This document shows positions 12,376 to 24,511 of a DNA stretch of 64,000 nt, one piece after another; the stretch's first letter is position 1; every line of letters begins with the position of its first letter. The notes under the pieces were generated by a model. It saw only the letters and a list, made by a program, of their open reading frames with translations, was not told the origin of the DNA and ran no database searches. The DNA comes from Nemania diffusa (lineage: Eukaryota; Ascomycota; Sordariomycetes; Xylariales; Xylariaceae), in NCBI GenBank assembly GCA_038501195.1, contig JBBPUQ010000001.1:5828001-5892000 (forward strand), read 5' to 3'. The position numbers and the translations under genes are program-made.

Positions 12376-13950
12376 CTACATACTAGTCAGGTCCAGCAGG
12401 ATATTTCCCGTCTGAGTATCGTCATGAGATACAAAGCAGCTACTGTGAGGCATGCTGAATTCGATTGCATGAGATCGGCGTTGATTGCCTTCTCCGTTCT
12501 CTCGGTAAAATCGGTTGAAAGGATCCAAATTGATGGCTCCCTGATCGAAACAGACCGCAGTTGTAAGTGAATGATCCATTTCTTGGGTGCAGGTTACTCT
12601 ACATCGTTTACTTGCGAGTTGCAGGATGGTCATGAAGGCATTCGAGGTTAAATCCACTTGCACTGATAGTGACCGGACCGAGAAAGGGGACTTTTAAGCG
12701 AACAATCGATCGCGTGTGCTCTCTATTTGGAGGCAGGACCTCAAGAGGTGTTGTCTGATCGGTTACCATTGCTTAGTCGACTTCGATTACAGAGACATTC
12801 CAAGATCATAACAGTGCGCTGCAAAACTGATGGGTCCATTTCAGTTCTGCTAGTATGGAGCATTAACTCGATAGTCTCCTTGATCATTGCGCGATCACTA
12901 AGATGTTGATGAGCCAGATAGTCGGTTCTGTCCGATTGTTGGTATCGAGAGATATGAGCACACAAAAGAGCCAGACAGGAAGTGAACGCCGCAAAGTCTA
13001 TCATTCAACAACAGAACGGCGATACACATATATAGCGAAGTCTGATATACCGGTTCAGAAGTTCGCGACTCGACTTGACGCATGTCATTAGGCCATGGTT
13101 GCTACTCTGTATTGAACATCGGTTCAGCAGCGAGGGCAAGTGAAGAATCACAAAAAGATTATAGTGATTGATCTGCACAAGTATTCGTCCCAGTGCCTCA
13201 ATGTTAGTGTCGTTATCAACACGCGCATCATTCTTGGCGTAGCTTCCTCTTGGCACAAGCCACCATTCGGCCGAGACCCTGTTTGTGGCTTGTTGAAGCA
13301 TCAAGTCCATGCGCCGGACGAGGCCATCATCTTGCGAAGAAGCGGTGTCCGTGGATCATGCTGCCATAAAGCCCATAATATCGTAATGATAGCGTTCAAG
13401 CAAACCCGTTGCACAGTCATCCGGTATACTCGTCATTGACGATAAGGAGAGGTTCTTTGGAGTTCGCGGAGGAAGCCCAAGCACGAGTGACAAGTATCTA
13501 TCTTGCCCCACGATTCTGTACCACATCATCGTTGGTAGAGCTTTCGACCTGGGATCTAGCACTGGGAGTTCTGGTGCATGTCCAAGATGAAGACCCAAAA
13601 GCTGCGCTAGAGAAAGTGATCTTCGAAATATGAACCACGCATGCCGTAGATTGCCTGAGTGAATATAAAAGATTGCCTTGAGTATAAGACACCCCAGACC
13701 CTCTAAAGACCCAATGAGGGCGTCATTGCTTGTGACCAGCCTGGAAGCCGCATTGAGATAGGATTTCATAGCCTTGGCTAGATGGAATTCCAGATTTATA
13801 GAATTTGTCTCCATTGTAGCCGGACCGAGATTCCATATTCCATGGGTCAGGTACAAGAGTGCCCGAAAGCCCTCGAATCAGCGCAACCGCCTAAGACGAT
13901 TTCTCTGCCAGGTCCAGTAGGTGAGCTAGGGGAGAGCGGTTTCCCCCCTC
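12376..13950 (-). pseudogene. Fungal transcription factor relic (MHR domain)
   Basis: The minus strand encodes most of a fungal-specific transcription factor middle homology region. The segments read LTHGIWNLGPATMETNS, then NDALIGSLEGLGCLI, then MWYRIVGQDRYLSLVLGLP, then INHYNLFVILHLPSLLN, and then IDFAAFTSCLALLCAHI. All lie in one frame from about 13900 to 12741. That frame is broken by TGA codons at 13878-13880, 13356-13358, 13005-13007 and 12741-12743. A C-terminal piece continues in another frame to 12376. The Zn2Cys6 DNA-binding N-terminus is missing: coding similarity stops near 13900-13950, where an AT-rich tract begins. Intact relatives regulate metabolic genes in the nucleus; this copy cannot make a full protein. 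Confidence 0.8.
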
Positions 13951-13959
13951 CTACTACTG

Positions 13960-15825
13960 ACGCTACTAGTTAAGTTTTTAATAACTTAGTTATACATTTT
14001 ACCGATAAAATAAAACACTTTATATAGTTTTTTTTTAACTTTATAAGCTACTGTTACTAATACTTAATAAAGGTTTAACGCCGAAGCTAAAACGAAGCAG
14101 CAGGCAGCTAGCAGACAGGACCTGCCTATATAGCGCCGCAGAACCGGCATTTTAGTTAGCAAAAACGCCTACACCGAAGTTGGTCATTTTATTTATTAAC
14201 TACCTTAATACGTGCAGCAGAAACCTTTTAACAACTCTTAGTTGGCCAACTTAAACCATGATCAGAATGCTTTCCTAAATAATAGTAGGCTCCTTGTCAG
14301 TAAGGTAGCCTCAGGCTCTTATTCAAGTTTGAAGTCGTTTAGTAGATTTTATGAAAAGTCTCTTGGAGAGTTGATCCATTAGCTAGTATATTATATTGGC
14401 GCGCTAACTCTAGCATTTCAGCTCTGGAAGTCCCGAGTTTTGCAAAGAGACAGAAACCCGATTGTGCTATTCTAGAGGATATTTTTAGCAGCGTAGGGCT
14501 ATAGAACTAAATAATCTAGTTCGGAATACTCGGTCGATGAGGAATACTATACGGAAACTAGCGGTAGGCAGGGCGTAGTTTACGTGATCCACGACCTGGG
14601 AAGTTCTACTAAGTCCTCTTGGCTGCCTGTTTAAATGATTTTCTTATCTGCTGACCAGTGAGAATGATCCTATTGGGTAGAAGCCCGAAGCCGTCTCCAG
14701 CTTTGTGGCGCAGAAATGTCCCTCGTAAAAAGTTGCTCGAGTTCGTTGTGGCTTACATAACTGGATGCTGTAGTTCTTTGTGCTACACGAAAGGACTCTA
14801 TTATGTGCCTATTCGCGAGTGGATGAATGACACAATAATTTGACCGCCGGTCCTACTTCAGCCCTATGAGGCTATGCGCGCCTAGTCTCGACTCCCCTGT
14901 CGTGCTTACACCGCCGTTCACGTCTAACTGCTGACGTTGGATGCTGTCACGCTCTGGTAGTCACAAAACTCGGCGCTCGCATTCGTCTGACGGTTCTAGT
15001 CTTCCCTCCAGATCTTAGCATCGATATTAGGTGATCCCATGCAGGCTGTGGCCCAATTTGAAGAGGATTGAATAGAGCCTTTCAACTACTAATTAATCCA
15101 TTATGCAGAACCAGCTGAGTAGTGTAACGGATTATCCTAGGTGGCTTTGAGGGAATAAAGAGAACATCTTGAGAGTAAAGGGGCTTTTAGACTCACGGCT
15201 AATTATTCTATGATATCCGGTGTTGAGCCACGTACACGGCGTATTTGACTATCTTCCTAACATGTGAGATGGGATTGGTCAAACCGACGCTTCATATTGC
15301 CATATTTAGAATCCCACCAGCCATGCCGTCAGATTTAACCTGCAATTGATCGACTAGGTACTTCATTTCTATAGCAGTATCACATATAGTGAAATGGATA
15401 TTACAAGTCACAGAGGCGCCGAGGTAGTCCCATGTTGCTAATAGGATGCCCTAGATTGACTCAAGGATATAGCATATCTATATTGCCATTGATTGGATAC
15501 AGTAGATTCAGAGTCAGCCGCTACCGGGAAGCCATGGCTGAAGATATCAGCCACTCTTTGCAACAAGGCTTGAAAGGATTAAAGAAAGCGGCGGTCAAAA
15601 TCACCCATATGACCGATACCAGCATGGTTATAGATGTGTAGGACTATAAGCACGAGTATAAAGCTGTAGTGCCTTATAGGTCAAAGATCTAGTAGATCTT
15701 AAAAGACTAAGAAACTTAAAAAGCTCTGATGAATACTGTGGTATTTCGACAGTTCTTCATACTTCAACGTTCTCAAGCAAATCTTAGCTAAGGTCATCAA
15801 ATCTGCTACCGACCGCACTGATATC
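13960..15825. other. Intergenic with AT-rich patch
   Basis: 13973-14100 is a short AT-rich patch that abuts the truncated transcription factor relic. The rest is of normal composition with frequent stops in all frames. Small frames at 14658-14843 and 15432-15641 have no recognisable product. It is possibly decayed mobile DNA, but no terminal repeats are seen. Confidence 0.5.
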
Positions 15826-17727
15826 ATGGCTACCCCAAGTCCTCTTGACCTTAATAATGTGCAAGGCGATATATTGTAAGTTCTCTTTGTGACAGAATAT
15901 AACAGAACTAGCTGACTTCAACGAATAGGGAGGGGCTAGGGAAGAAGAACGAGAGTTTCCTCTTCTTCCGTATCAAAGCCGGCCAAGCATCCCCTTTCCG
16001 CGAGCACTTGAGGTCTATTATTCCCCTAATCACTACTACGACGGAAGCCAAAGCATTCCACCAGACCCTTAGTCACGGAAAGAAAGAGGCTCGCAAGAAT
16101 GGGAAGCCATTCCCTTTAATCGAGAACAGTGCGGTGAACATCGCCTTCTCGCAGACGGGTCTCGAGGCAGTGAGTCAATGGACTATGCAGTTGATGGTGT
16201 TAACTAAGCTAACATATCTTCTCACCTCAGCTGGGCATTACCGACGATATTGGAGATGCTGGGTTCAAGGATGGAATGCTGAAGGACGCTGATTTGGTCA
16301 GGGCCGATAACACCCAGGGCCTTGGTGACGACCTTTCACTCTGGGATGATAAGTTCAAGACAGAGATCCATGGGGTAATCGTGGTCTGTGCCAACAGCAA
16401 ACTCGTTCTTCAGAATTCTCTTGATAAAATCAAGGGGATATTCCGGGTCGATCGTAGGGATGCGACAATCGAAGAAGTCATTCTACTCGCAGGTCATACT
16501 AGACCCGGTGCTGAGAGTGGCCACGAACAGCAAGTTTTACTCTATGTTGCTATATAGTTCTAGATCTCCGTACTGACTGCTATTTTGCAGCTTTGGCTTC
16601 AATGATGGGCTCTCACAACCAGCTGTCAAAGACGTCGATGCTGGCGTCACATCTGAGCCGAACGAAAACCCGGTCCGCCAAGGTATAATTCTCCTTGGTC
16701 GTGAGGGCGACAGCGTGAAACGCCCTTCATGGGCTCTAGATGGAAGTTTCCTAGCCTTCCGATATCTAAAGCAGCTTGTCCCCGAATTCAACGCCTTCCT
16801 AGAGGCGAATGCGTTGAAGGACGTACCCTCCCCTCCGGCGCCCGGAGATCCCACAGGCGCTGAACTACTCGGCGCTCGCCTTGTTGGAAGGTGGAAAAGC
16901 GGTAGGGTCCTCTCTCTGCCATCATAGATGGTCATGCCTGATGAATGTATTAATGTACTAACGTGGACTAGGTGCGCCCGTCGACCTGACGCCCTTGCGC
17001 GACAACCCAGCGTTAGCCCACAGCGAAGACTTCCGCTTCGATCAAACTAACCAAGAACGATGCCCTTTCGCCGCACATATCCGGAAGACAAACCCACGCT
17101 CCGACTTGCCCCCTGGGGCAACAGAAACACACCGCAGTAAGTGGTATAGAAGTTACTTATCAATCACGAAAACCCGGATGATATATTATCCCCCACTCTT
17201 CTACCTGTTGTCAAACACCGCCAAACAACAGAGTTCGCTAGTGGCATAATCTGCTGACAATTAATTGTATAGTGGTTCGACGCGGCATTGCCTTCGGGCC
17301 TGAGGTGACGCATGAGGAAAAGAGGGCGAAGAGGAGCTCCGACGACGAGCAACTAGAGCGCGGCTTGCTATTTGTCTGCTACCAAAGCAATCTATTCGAC
17401 GGATTCCAGTTTTTGCAAAAGAGTAAGTTGACCTAAAAGTAATCACCTCACCCTTCAGAATGAGTACTAATTCATATACCCACAGCCTGGGCAAATAACA
17501 ACATGTTCCCACCAACGGCGAAAGCCGTACCTGCAGTTCCAGTCCCCGGCATTGATCCCATTATCGGAGTTGGGACTCCGCGGGAGATGGTAGGAGCGAG
17601 TCCTGATATTTCAGCGTCAAACCAGGAACTTGATTTTACTGCGAAATGGGTTATCCCTCGTGGTGGGGAGTATTTCTTCTCGCCTTCCATCTCAGCATTG
17701 AAGAATACCTTCGCTGCCAAACTATGA
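15826..17727 (+). CDS. DyP-type heme peroxidase
   Basis: Dye-decolorizing peroxidases use H2O2 to oxidise dyes and phenolics with a buried heme. My model has seven exons: 15826-15875, 15929-16169, 16231-16529, 16591-16901, 16972-17136, 17273-17422 and 17486-17727. They join to 1458 bases, giving 485 residues, near the usual length for fungal DyPs. Visible hallmarks are an N-terminal LNNVQGDILEGLGKK segment, GHEHFGFNDG with the GxxDG motif (catalytic Asp about residue 202), CPFAAHIRKTNPR with the proximal heme His about residue 336, and RRGIAFGPE carrying the distal Arg. The C-terminus has PGIDPIIG and YFFSPSISALKNTF. There is no signal peptide, so it is likely cytosolic or non-classically exported. 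The third intron starts with GC rather than GT. The alpha/beta hydrolase lies 500 bases downstream on the same strand. Confidence 0.92.
16530..16590 (+). other. GC-AG intron in DyP gene
   Basis: The intron begins GCAAGT and ends TTTTGCAG. Only this donor joins CA to C and restores the His of GHEHFGF, directly before the catalytic GxxDG motif. A GT two codon positions later breaks the frame. GCAAGT is the known consensus for the rare GC-AG class of U2 introns. Confidence 0.8.
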
Positions 17728-18221
17728 AGCTTGGTCCATGTAGGCGCTTCTGGATAGGGGTTGGCAGGTATAAACATATCGCTGCAATATATGACAAGTA
17801 TTTTCTTATCTAATTGAATTTTTTAAAAGATGTCTCACATAATTATGAGTAGAATTGGCATAGAGGATTACAGGAACTAACGGTGCCGCGTGTCCATTGT
17901 CTCATCCCCGCAGTTTCTGTACGCGGTGTCAAAGGACTGGTGGAATAGCAACACAACGTATTAATCATCAATGCAGGTGACCAGTTTGTAAAAAGGGATA
18001 CATTAGCTAGGCCATTCGGAACCCCGAGTGTACACTGAAGGTAAAGACATCTTGATTTATAATACGTCATGATTTAGTATAACAATACCCTAAGTGAAGA
18101 GGGGAGGTATTGCCGGTTAACCGTACAACAAACATAGTTCTACATATAATTTCATTCTCCTATTGAATTTGATTATATATGGAAAATAGTTTTTTCAAGC
18201 AAAACCCAAGCCCAGTCCAAA
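17728..18221. other. Intergenic between DyP and hydrolase
   Basis: A fairly AT-rich spacer. GATTATATATGG at about 18170-18181 lies some 45 bases before the hydrolase ATG and may be its TATA element. No other structure is seen. Confidence 0.4.
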
Positions 18222-19068
18222 ATGTCGAATAAGCCATACATCCTCATCGTCACCGGATCCTTCGCGCTGCCGAGCGTATACGACAATATAGTCGAGGGAG
18301 TCAGGAACCACGGATACGATATTAAAGCTATCCATCTCGAAACGGCTGGGCTAGCGCCGGGAAAAGGAAGAGACACGCCGCCCGCCACTATGTACGATGA
18401 TGCAGCTCTCATCGCGAAAGAAGTCGAGACTCTTGCGGACCAAGGGAGAAAGGTGGTTCTAGTTGCTCACTCCTACGGTGGCATGCCGGCGACTGAGAGT
18501 ACCAAGGGCCTGTCTGTCCAAGAGAGGCAGAAGGCAGGGAAGCCAGGCGGGATCGTGAGGCTCGCATACAAAACAGTCCTCCTCGCAAGCGTAGGGAAGT
18601 CGTCTATAGATGTACTCGGGAGCATACCAAGTGGACCAATTGTGAGCGCACGATCCTTAGCTCGCAGTATCTATGCGTGCCACCTACGCACCGGCACTAT
18701 TGCTGACTCGAATAATTTAGGAGAATGGATGGTATCTCCCAGGTGACGCTTCCGGTGCTCAGCTTGTTTTCTCAGGCGTGCCTAAGGACGAAGCCGCACA
18801 CTGGCACTCGAAGTTTGCGTGTCATTCAGTTATATGCTTCACCAACCCCCTCACGCACGCTGGGTACAAGGATATCCCCGTGTCATATCTTCTCTGCGAG
18901 GAGGACAAGATCATTTCCCCCGAGATTCAGAAACGAGAAATCGAGATGATCGAGAAGGAGACCGGAAGCAAAGTGGATGTGACGAGCATCCAAACCGGCC
19001 ACTGTCCTAATATCAGCGTTCCCGAAACAGTGATTAGGTGGATTGTCGACGTTGCACAGAAGTCATAG
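18222..19068 (+). CDS. Alpha/beta hydrolase fold protein
   Basis: Two exons, 18222-18641 and 18721-19068, join across a 79-bp intron (GTGAGC...TTTAG) to give 255 residues. The N-terminus YILIVTGSF is the first strand with its oxyanion turn. The nucleophile elbow is HSYGG with Ser84. The acid is probably Asp202 in EEDKI and the base His234 in TGHCPN, so a full Ser-Asp-His triad is visible. The family (AB_hydrolase_1/6 type) contains esterases, hydroxynitrile lyase relatives and other small-molecule hydrolases; the substrate cannot be told. There is no signal peptide, so it is likely cytosolic. It follows the DyP peroxidase on the same strand but has its own upstream TATA-like element. The intron falls right before the ENGWYLPGDAS segment. 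Confidence 0.9.
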
Positions 19069-20423
19069 GCCGTTAGTATAGATGCAGGCCGGATTCGGGA
19101 TTTGAAAAGACAGACCTCTCCAGAATTTGTACCTGCATGTCTCAAACTAGTGACCTTACTTTAGGTGACATTACGAATATGCAGAGGCGCAAGAAATAAC
19201 TATATTTCGGGTTCTCGTCTCATCAATTCGTTCTTGATTAAGTAGGAAAGAAATTGAATTTCGGTTGCGACAGCAACAGAGCCAAAATTAGTATATAATA
19301 TGTAAGTTCTATGTATATTGTTAATCCTTGTGAACACTCTCTTTCCTCTCATGAAATCTAGCTTTATTAATTTTGAGGTTTTTTCTTTTTGGGGGGTCGC
19401 TGGGCGGGGTTTTTGTAAGCAAACTATCAACCCCGCCGTTTTCAGCAGCTGTCAGGTGCATAGTATTGGCCTTTCGACTAAGATGGTAGAATAGAAAAGG
19501 CATAGCATGACGTTCGACGACGCCATCACGTATCAGGAAGCGGACCTTTTAATTTGAGTTCTCGAGTTGGTGGGAATGGGTGAGACTGAGAGGATGAGTG
19601 AGAACTAGTCCATGGCCTACATCTGCAGGTGTAGAAGCCTAAGATATATGAGGGCGGCTGACTGAGTGCTAGAGAAAACAATCTTATGTAAATTAACAAG
19701 AGCGCGTGATATTTTTATTGCTCAATTGGGCCCTATGAAGGAATATATACATTTCAAGTATGTTTCTTTATTTTTATTTTGTTTTTCATTATTTAAGTCA
19801 TCATATTCACGTGAAACTCTTGGGAAGCCTGGCACGGCATTCATTATGTGGGTCTCGCTCCTAATTTGGTGGAGTAATCTTACATGGGATCTAGTCGAGG
19901 GTGGGGCTTAAGAGGTGGGGAGGTACAGCAGTACCTATCTAAGCTATAGGTAGGTACCACTATTATGCAGGGAGATCTGCTGCTATCTGGCGTCACTCTC
20001 AGGCAGGTCCCAGGTAGCTTTGGAGGTAGGTAGGTCGCTCTTCGTTGCGCCAGCCGTCCATCGCGATTAGCTTTCCGGCTTCCCACACCAAACTGCAACA
20101 CCACACTGCAACATCTCTCTGCTTGCCATCATCGTACCCTCTTGCTTAGCAAAGCTTTCCATATATTATACAGAATACTCACTACAGAATAATAGCACAG
20201 TGCACTATAATTAATCGATCAATCTGCCTCGCTCCACTCAGCAATGAGAATCGCGACCCTGCGCGTGTCATCATTCATCGCATCTGGTTAGAGAGCATCG
20301 CTCATAGGCAACCCCTATGAATCGCGAGCCCGCCTCCGTTTATCGACTGCCGTCCCCTTCGTATTCATGCGCACCGCATTCGACCCGAATCCTAACGTAC
20401 TACGGCGCACAGCAGCTGCCTGA
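19069..20423. other. Intergenic, promoter of VPS9 gene
   Basis: It holds several copies of TAGGTA/TACCTA (for example 19930-19960 and 20020-20035) and a G tract near 19391. A TGA lies directly before the VPS9-gene ATG. No coding pattern is seen. Confidence 0.5.
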
Positions 20424-23400
20424 ATGCAGCCCCTGAATCCCTTCCTAGCCGCCTTCTTCAAGCCAGGGAGCTCCGTCGCCGCCCAGTGCACCCCTGTTCA
20501 TCAACACGTCCTCCTCGTCCCGACCACCGAGTGCCTCCTCACCTGCCGCGAAATCGAGAGCGGTTCGCCTGTATCAGATGTCGTCGCTACTGACGAGTTC
20601 TTGGGGAGCCATGTACTGCGCATCCCCGTCCACTCCTCTGCCGCCGGAGGGAATGAAGGCGTCGGCAACCTGAGAGAGTGGAGGGGCAAGGCCAAGCAGT
20701 ACACCACGCTCAATGGCCGCACTATAGTCATTAAAGATTCATTGGTCTATAGCAACAAAGGTATGTAGCTTCCGCCGTGGACGGCAGAGCCGGCTCAATG
20801 CGACAGTGCCTAACCGTACCACCAGGCTTCAAGACGCTTGCGCAGTCTCAGCTCTTGACCGATGTCATCTGGCATGCCGATACCACCGAGCCCCGACAAT
20901 GGCTCATCTACTATATATCAAGGCCTTTAGTTGGGACCTGGGAAGAGATAGATATTCCAATGGCCGTTTTTACCGAGGGTATGGCCAGCAGGCAGGCCGC
21001 GGATGCTAGGCAAGCCGTCGCTATGGAGAATGGCGAGCCAAGTTTGCCGAGGAAGAAGGACATCAAGAGCTTTCACGATCTCCTTAATAATTTCCCAAGC
21101 ATTGCAAGGCAGATGCATCCTGGTCTAGAGAAGCTGTTTAAAGAGTTCAATACACTTTTCGACAAACCACTACCTCCCCCACCCTCCGCAGCGCATATCC
21201 CTGATCCCGTACCAGATGGCCCTATCTTCGCAGCTATGAAGAAGGTTCGGGCAAGCAGTCTGCCGAGACAGCGAAGCAGCGCCGACGGGCACAGCACTGT
21301 GCAACTGGCGGAAAACTTCTACGCCGAAGATGATGAGGATATCATGCGGGCCTCCCTAGAGACAGCGGTAACGACTACCATTGATCTCTTCCAAGGGGTC
21401 GACGCTCAGCAACTTTCTATGCTTGGTGCTACGACCGAATTGACCGGTCCGCTAGTAGAGAGACTCATCGAGAGATACGTGGCCGAAAACACACATAGTC
21501 TGATCTGGCCGCGGCTCGCTGTACTCCAGCGGCCGCAAGATCAAGAGCTAGAAGCGAAGATACGGCAGACGGAATTCATCGATATTTCACAACTGGGCAT
21601 TTTTATAGAAGGCGGTCTTAAAAAGAAGCGTGAACTCGTAGCAAGACTCGGCATTGCTGTGGATGAGTTTCGAAGGATGGCTAATGCATCCTGTGCTCAG
21701 GATATGATGGGTATCTTGCTAGCTACAGTCAAGGCAGCTACACAGTTGGCCGAACAGCCGGATCCCAGCGACAAGACCAAACCACCATCAGAAAAGAATG
21801 TTCTTACTGTCAATGCCGACACATTGGTGTCCCTACTTCTATTTGTTGTAATCAGAGCCGGCGTCAAAAATCTGCAGGCAAGACTGCTTTATATGAAACA
21901 TTTCATCTTTATTGATGATGTCGACAGCGGAGAGATGGGGTATGCTCTGAGCACATTCGAGGCGGTTCTTTCCTACCTCTTCGGCGACTCGAGTAGTCTC
22001 AGGCGAGCAAGTCGGCGCAACAAAGCTTTGTGGGATGCGACGGCGAAAGGTGACCTAGAAGAGCTGAAGAGAATAATGGGCGGAACTGCGGATGTTGTTG
22101 AGGATGAGTTTATCCCGTCTCCAACCTCGAACCGTGCTTCTTCAGTGAATTGGAGCATGTTCAGTAGCTCCTCCAGACGATCTTCGTTGGTTTTAACACC
22201 GTGGGACTCCTACTCTCAGGGGTCAGGTTTAAGTCATGTGTTTCCATTTCAAAATCAGTCATCGGATGATATGCCAGCTATCCCAGTCAAAAAGATTAAA
22301 AGGGTTGCAATGGATACTCGAAGTATGTCTAGCAGTTCCGAGTTTTCATATCGTTCGCGGGCCGACAGTATCGTCACATTAGGTAGTGGTCTTGAAGGCG
22401 ATACTTCAATCGAACGCTTGTGTCAAACACAAGATTCCTTTGGTGAATCGATTCCAATGATGGCCATTCAAAATGAGCGCCCAGAAGCTCTCAAGTATCT
22501 CCTGTCATTGGAACATTTCTTCTCCCGAAAAATGATTCTCGAAGACACGAATAATGAGGACACAAGCCTACTCGCCGCCGCTATTCAGTTAGGGCATACA
22601 GAGCTGATTGATGTCATCCTTGATTTCGTCATGACATCAACGCCTGAGCCGCAAATGCGAGATTATTTCGCTCTACAGGACGTACGGGGACGGAGTGTAG
22701 GCCACTATCTCTTTCATGCACCCGCTCTGATTCCTCGCATCGGCAAGTATTTACGCTGGACGCAGAAAGACAAAAACGGCCAGACGCCATTATTCGCACT
22801 TTGTCGGTCTTACGATCATCCTGACTACGCCAACATGGTGCAAACTGGTCTCGAGGCTGCGACTATGGCCCAGGGAGATGGGCAACGACTCCACCTAGAC
22901 GAGCATGTTGACTGTAAAGGCAATACGCTTTTGCATATTGTTAATGATCCACAACTCGCTGTCAAGATACTAATGCATTGCGATGTCGACGTAAATGCTA
23001 CCAATGAAAGGAGGTTCACCGCGCTCATGGTCGCAAGCAAATATGGCCGCTTCGACATGGTTCGGGTACTCTACTCTGACCCACGGGTAGATGTCGCAAT
23101 TAGAGAGAACCGTGGGTTGACAGCTGTAGAACTCGCCAAGGATGATGAAGTCCGGAATCGCATTGACGATCTAGCATTGTTCACCATAAAACCAAGTATG
23201 GATGGTCGCGTTACTGGTGTAGTCAGGTCATTCTTCGTAGAAGATGCGACTATTCGGCTAGTGCTAAAGTCAGGCGCCCCGACCGATGAAAATTGCTATA
23301 CGGTGACGACGTGCCGACGCTCGGAGGCCGATTTCGAGCGTCTCGCAAAGCTGCTCTCGCTGGAGAACCCAGCATCTTGGATACCTAAAGTGTCTAATCA

Positions 23401-24511
23401 GAGATCGGCTTTTCAGATACCCTCCAAGCCATCACGATCAATCTTGAAAGAAACACAAATGCGGACCAACGCCTTTTTCAGGATCATGTCTTTACATCCG
23501 ACTTTCGCGACGCATGAAATGTTGTGGGAATTCTTTCTAGTTCCAGACCTCCAGGCAGATATGATGGAACAGCGGAGTAACCTAAAAGCAGAAACCAGAC
23601 TAGAAAAAGTTCGAGATGAATTTGAGCCGCTAGGAGAAACGTATGAAGTTGAGCAATTTGTAGATCACGCACGCGAGACAGTTCGCGGTGTCAATAGTGC
23701 GACTAAGATTCTTGCCCGGCGAGCCAATGCGGTTAACGTCGCCGCGAACGGTATGTTAATTCATGAAGGTTTAAAAGATAGTACGCTAATCTGGGTGATA
23801 GATCTTTATGACGCCGCCTTTTTGCTGGCTCGAATGGTATCCAGGCTCGCTTTTTTGCCGGCAACTCATATTGTCGCAGTTGACACCTATATCGGTATAC
23901 TTGCGCCGCCTGCTACAAACCCGTCTCACATATTTCACGCCTCTATCTTGACACTACAGTCCACGATACAAGCTATAATTACAGCGCTATCACGGCCCAC
24001 GAAGATCATCACGCGGATCCAATTATCTCGTAAGGCCATCGAACGCAACTATAACGCGGTGTCCCGATCTACGAGGTGGCCCCTAGGCTTGCTAGACGAG
24101 ACTCGCCAACGTATTAACGAAGAAAAAGAAGAGAGAGCTAGGCAGACTCTGGCCGAACTGGAAGAAATGTCCAAGGAGCTACGGTACACGCAACAGACAG
24201 TGGCGAGCGAATTAGCTGGCTGGCAGGATCTTCATGGGCGCATGGGACGGCAGGCTATCAAGGAGTTCGCAAGGAGCATGCTGATCCTTGAACGTGAGCG
24301 GCTGCAAGGGATGAGGAGAGCGTTGAGGAAATTGCAGGATACCCCTCCTGACCCCGCGACGATGATTGCTCACGTGCCACAGCCGCCGTACGATTCCCAG
24401 CCAGGCGCCCTCCGAAGGATAGAGGATCTACCCCCAAGCAATCGAGGCCAGGGCGAGTCCAGCGCAATAGGCGAGACGGCGGCGGCGGTGGCGACGTCAA
24501 ATGGCGTATAG
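20424..24511 (+). CDS. VPS9-ankyrin-PX endosomal protein
   Basis: Two exons, 20424-20760 and 20826-24511, are separated by a 65-bp intron (GTATGT...ACCAG) and encode 1340 residues. An in-frame TGA at 20421 fixes the start. A VPS9 domain lies at about 320-500, with the diagnostic NADTLVSLLLFVVIRAGVKN segment near 442. Ankyrin-like repeats cover about 656-886, including GNTLLHIV and FTALMVASKYGRFDMVRVL. A PX domain covers about 911-1021, and a charged, probably coiled-coil tail lies near 1206-1290. VPS9 domains are guanine-nucleotide exchange factors for Rab5/Vps21 GTPases and PX domains bind phosphoinositides, so the protein should act at early endosomes in vacuolar trafficking. The order VPS9-ANK-PX is a known fungal arrangement. 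Reading frame and codon use look like a core housekeeping gene. Confidence 0.92.
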
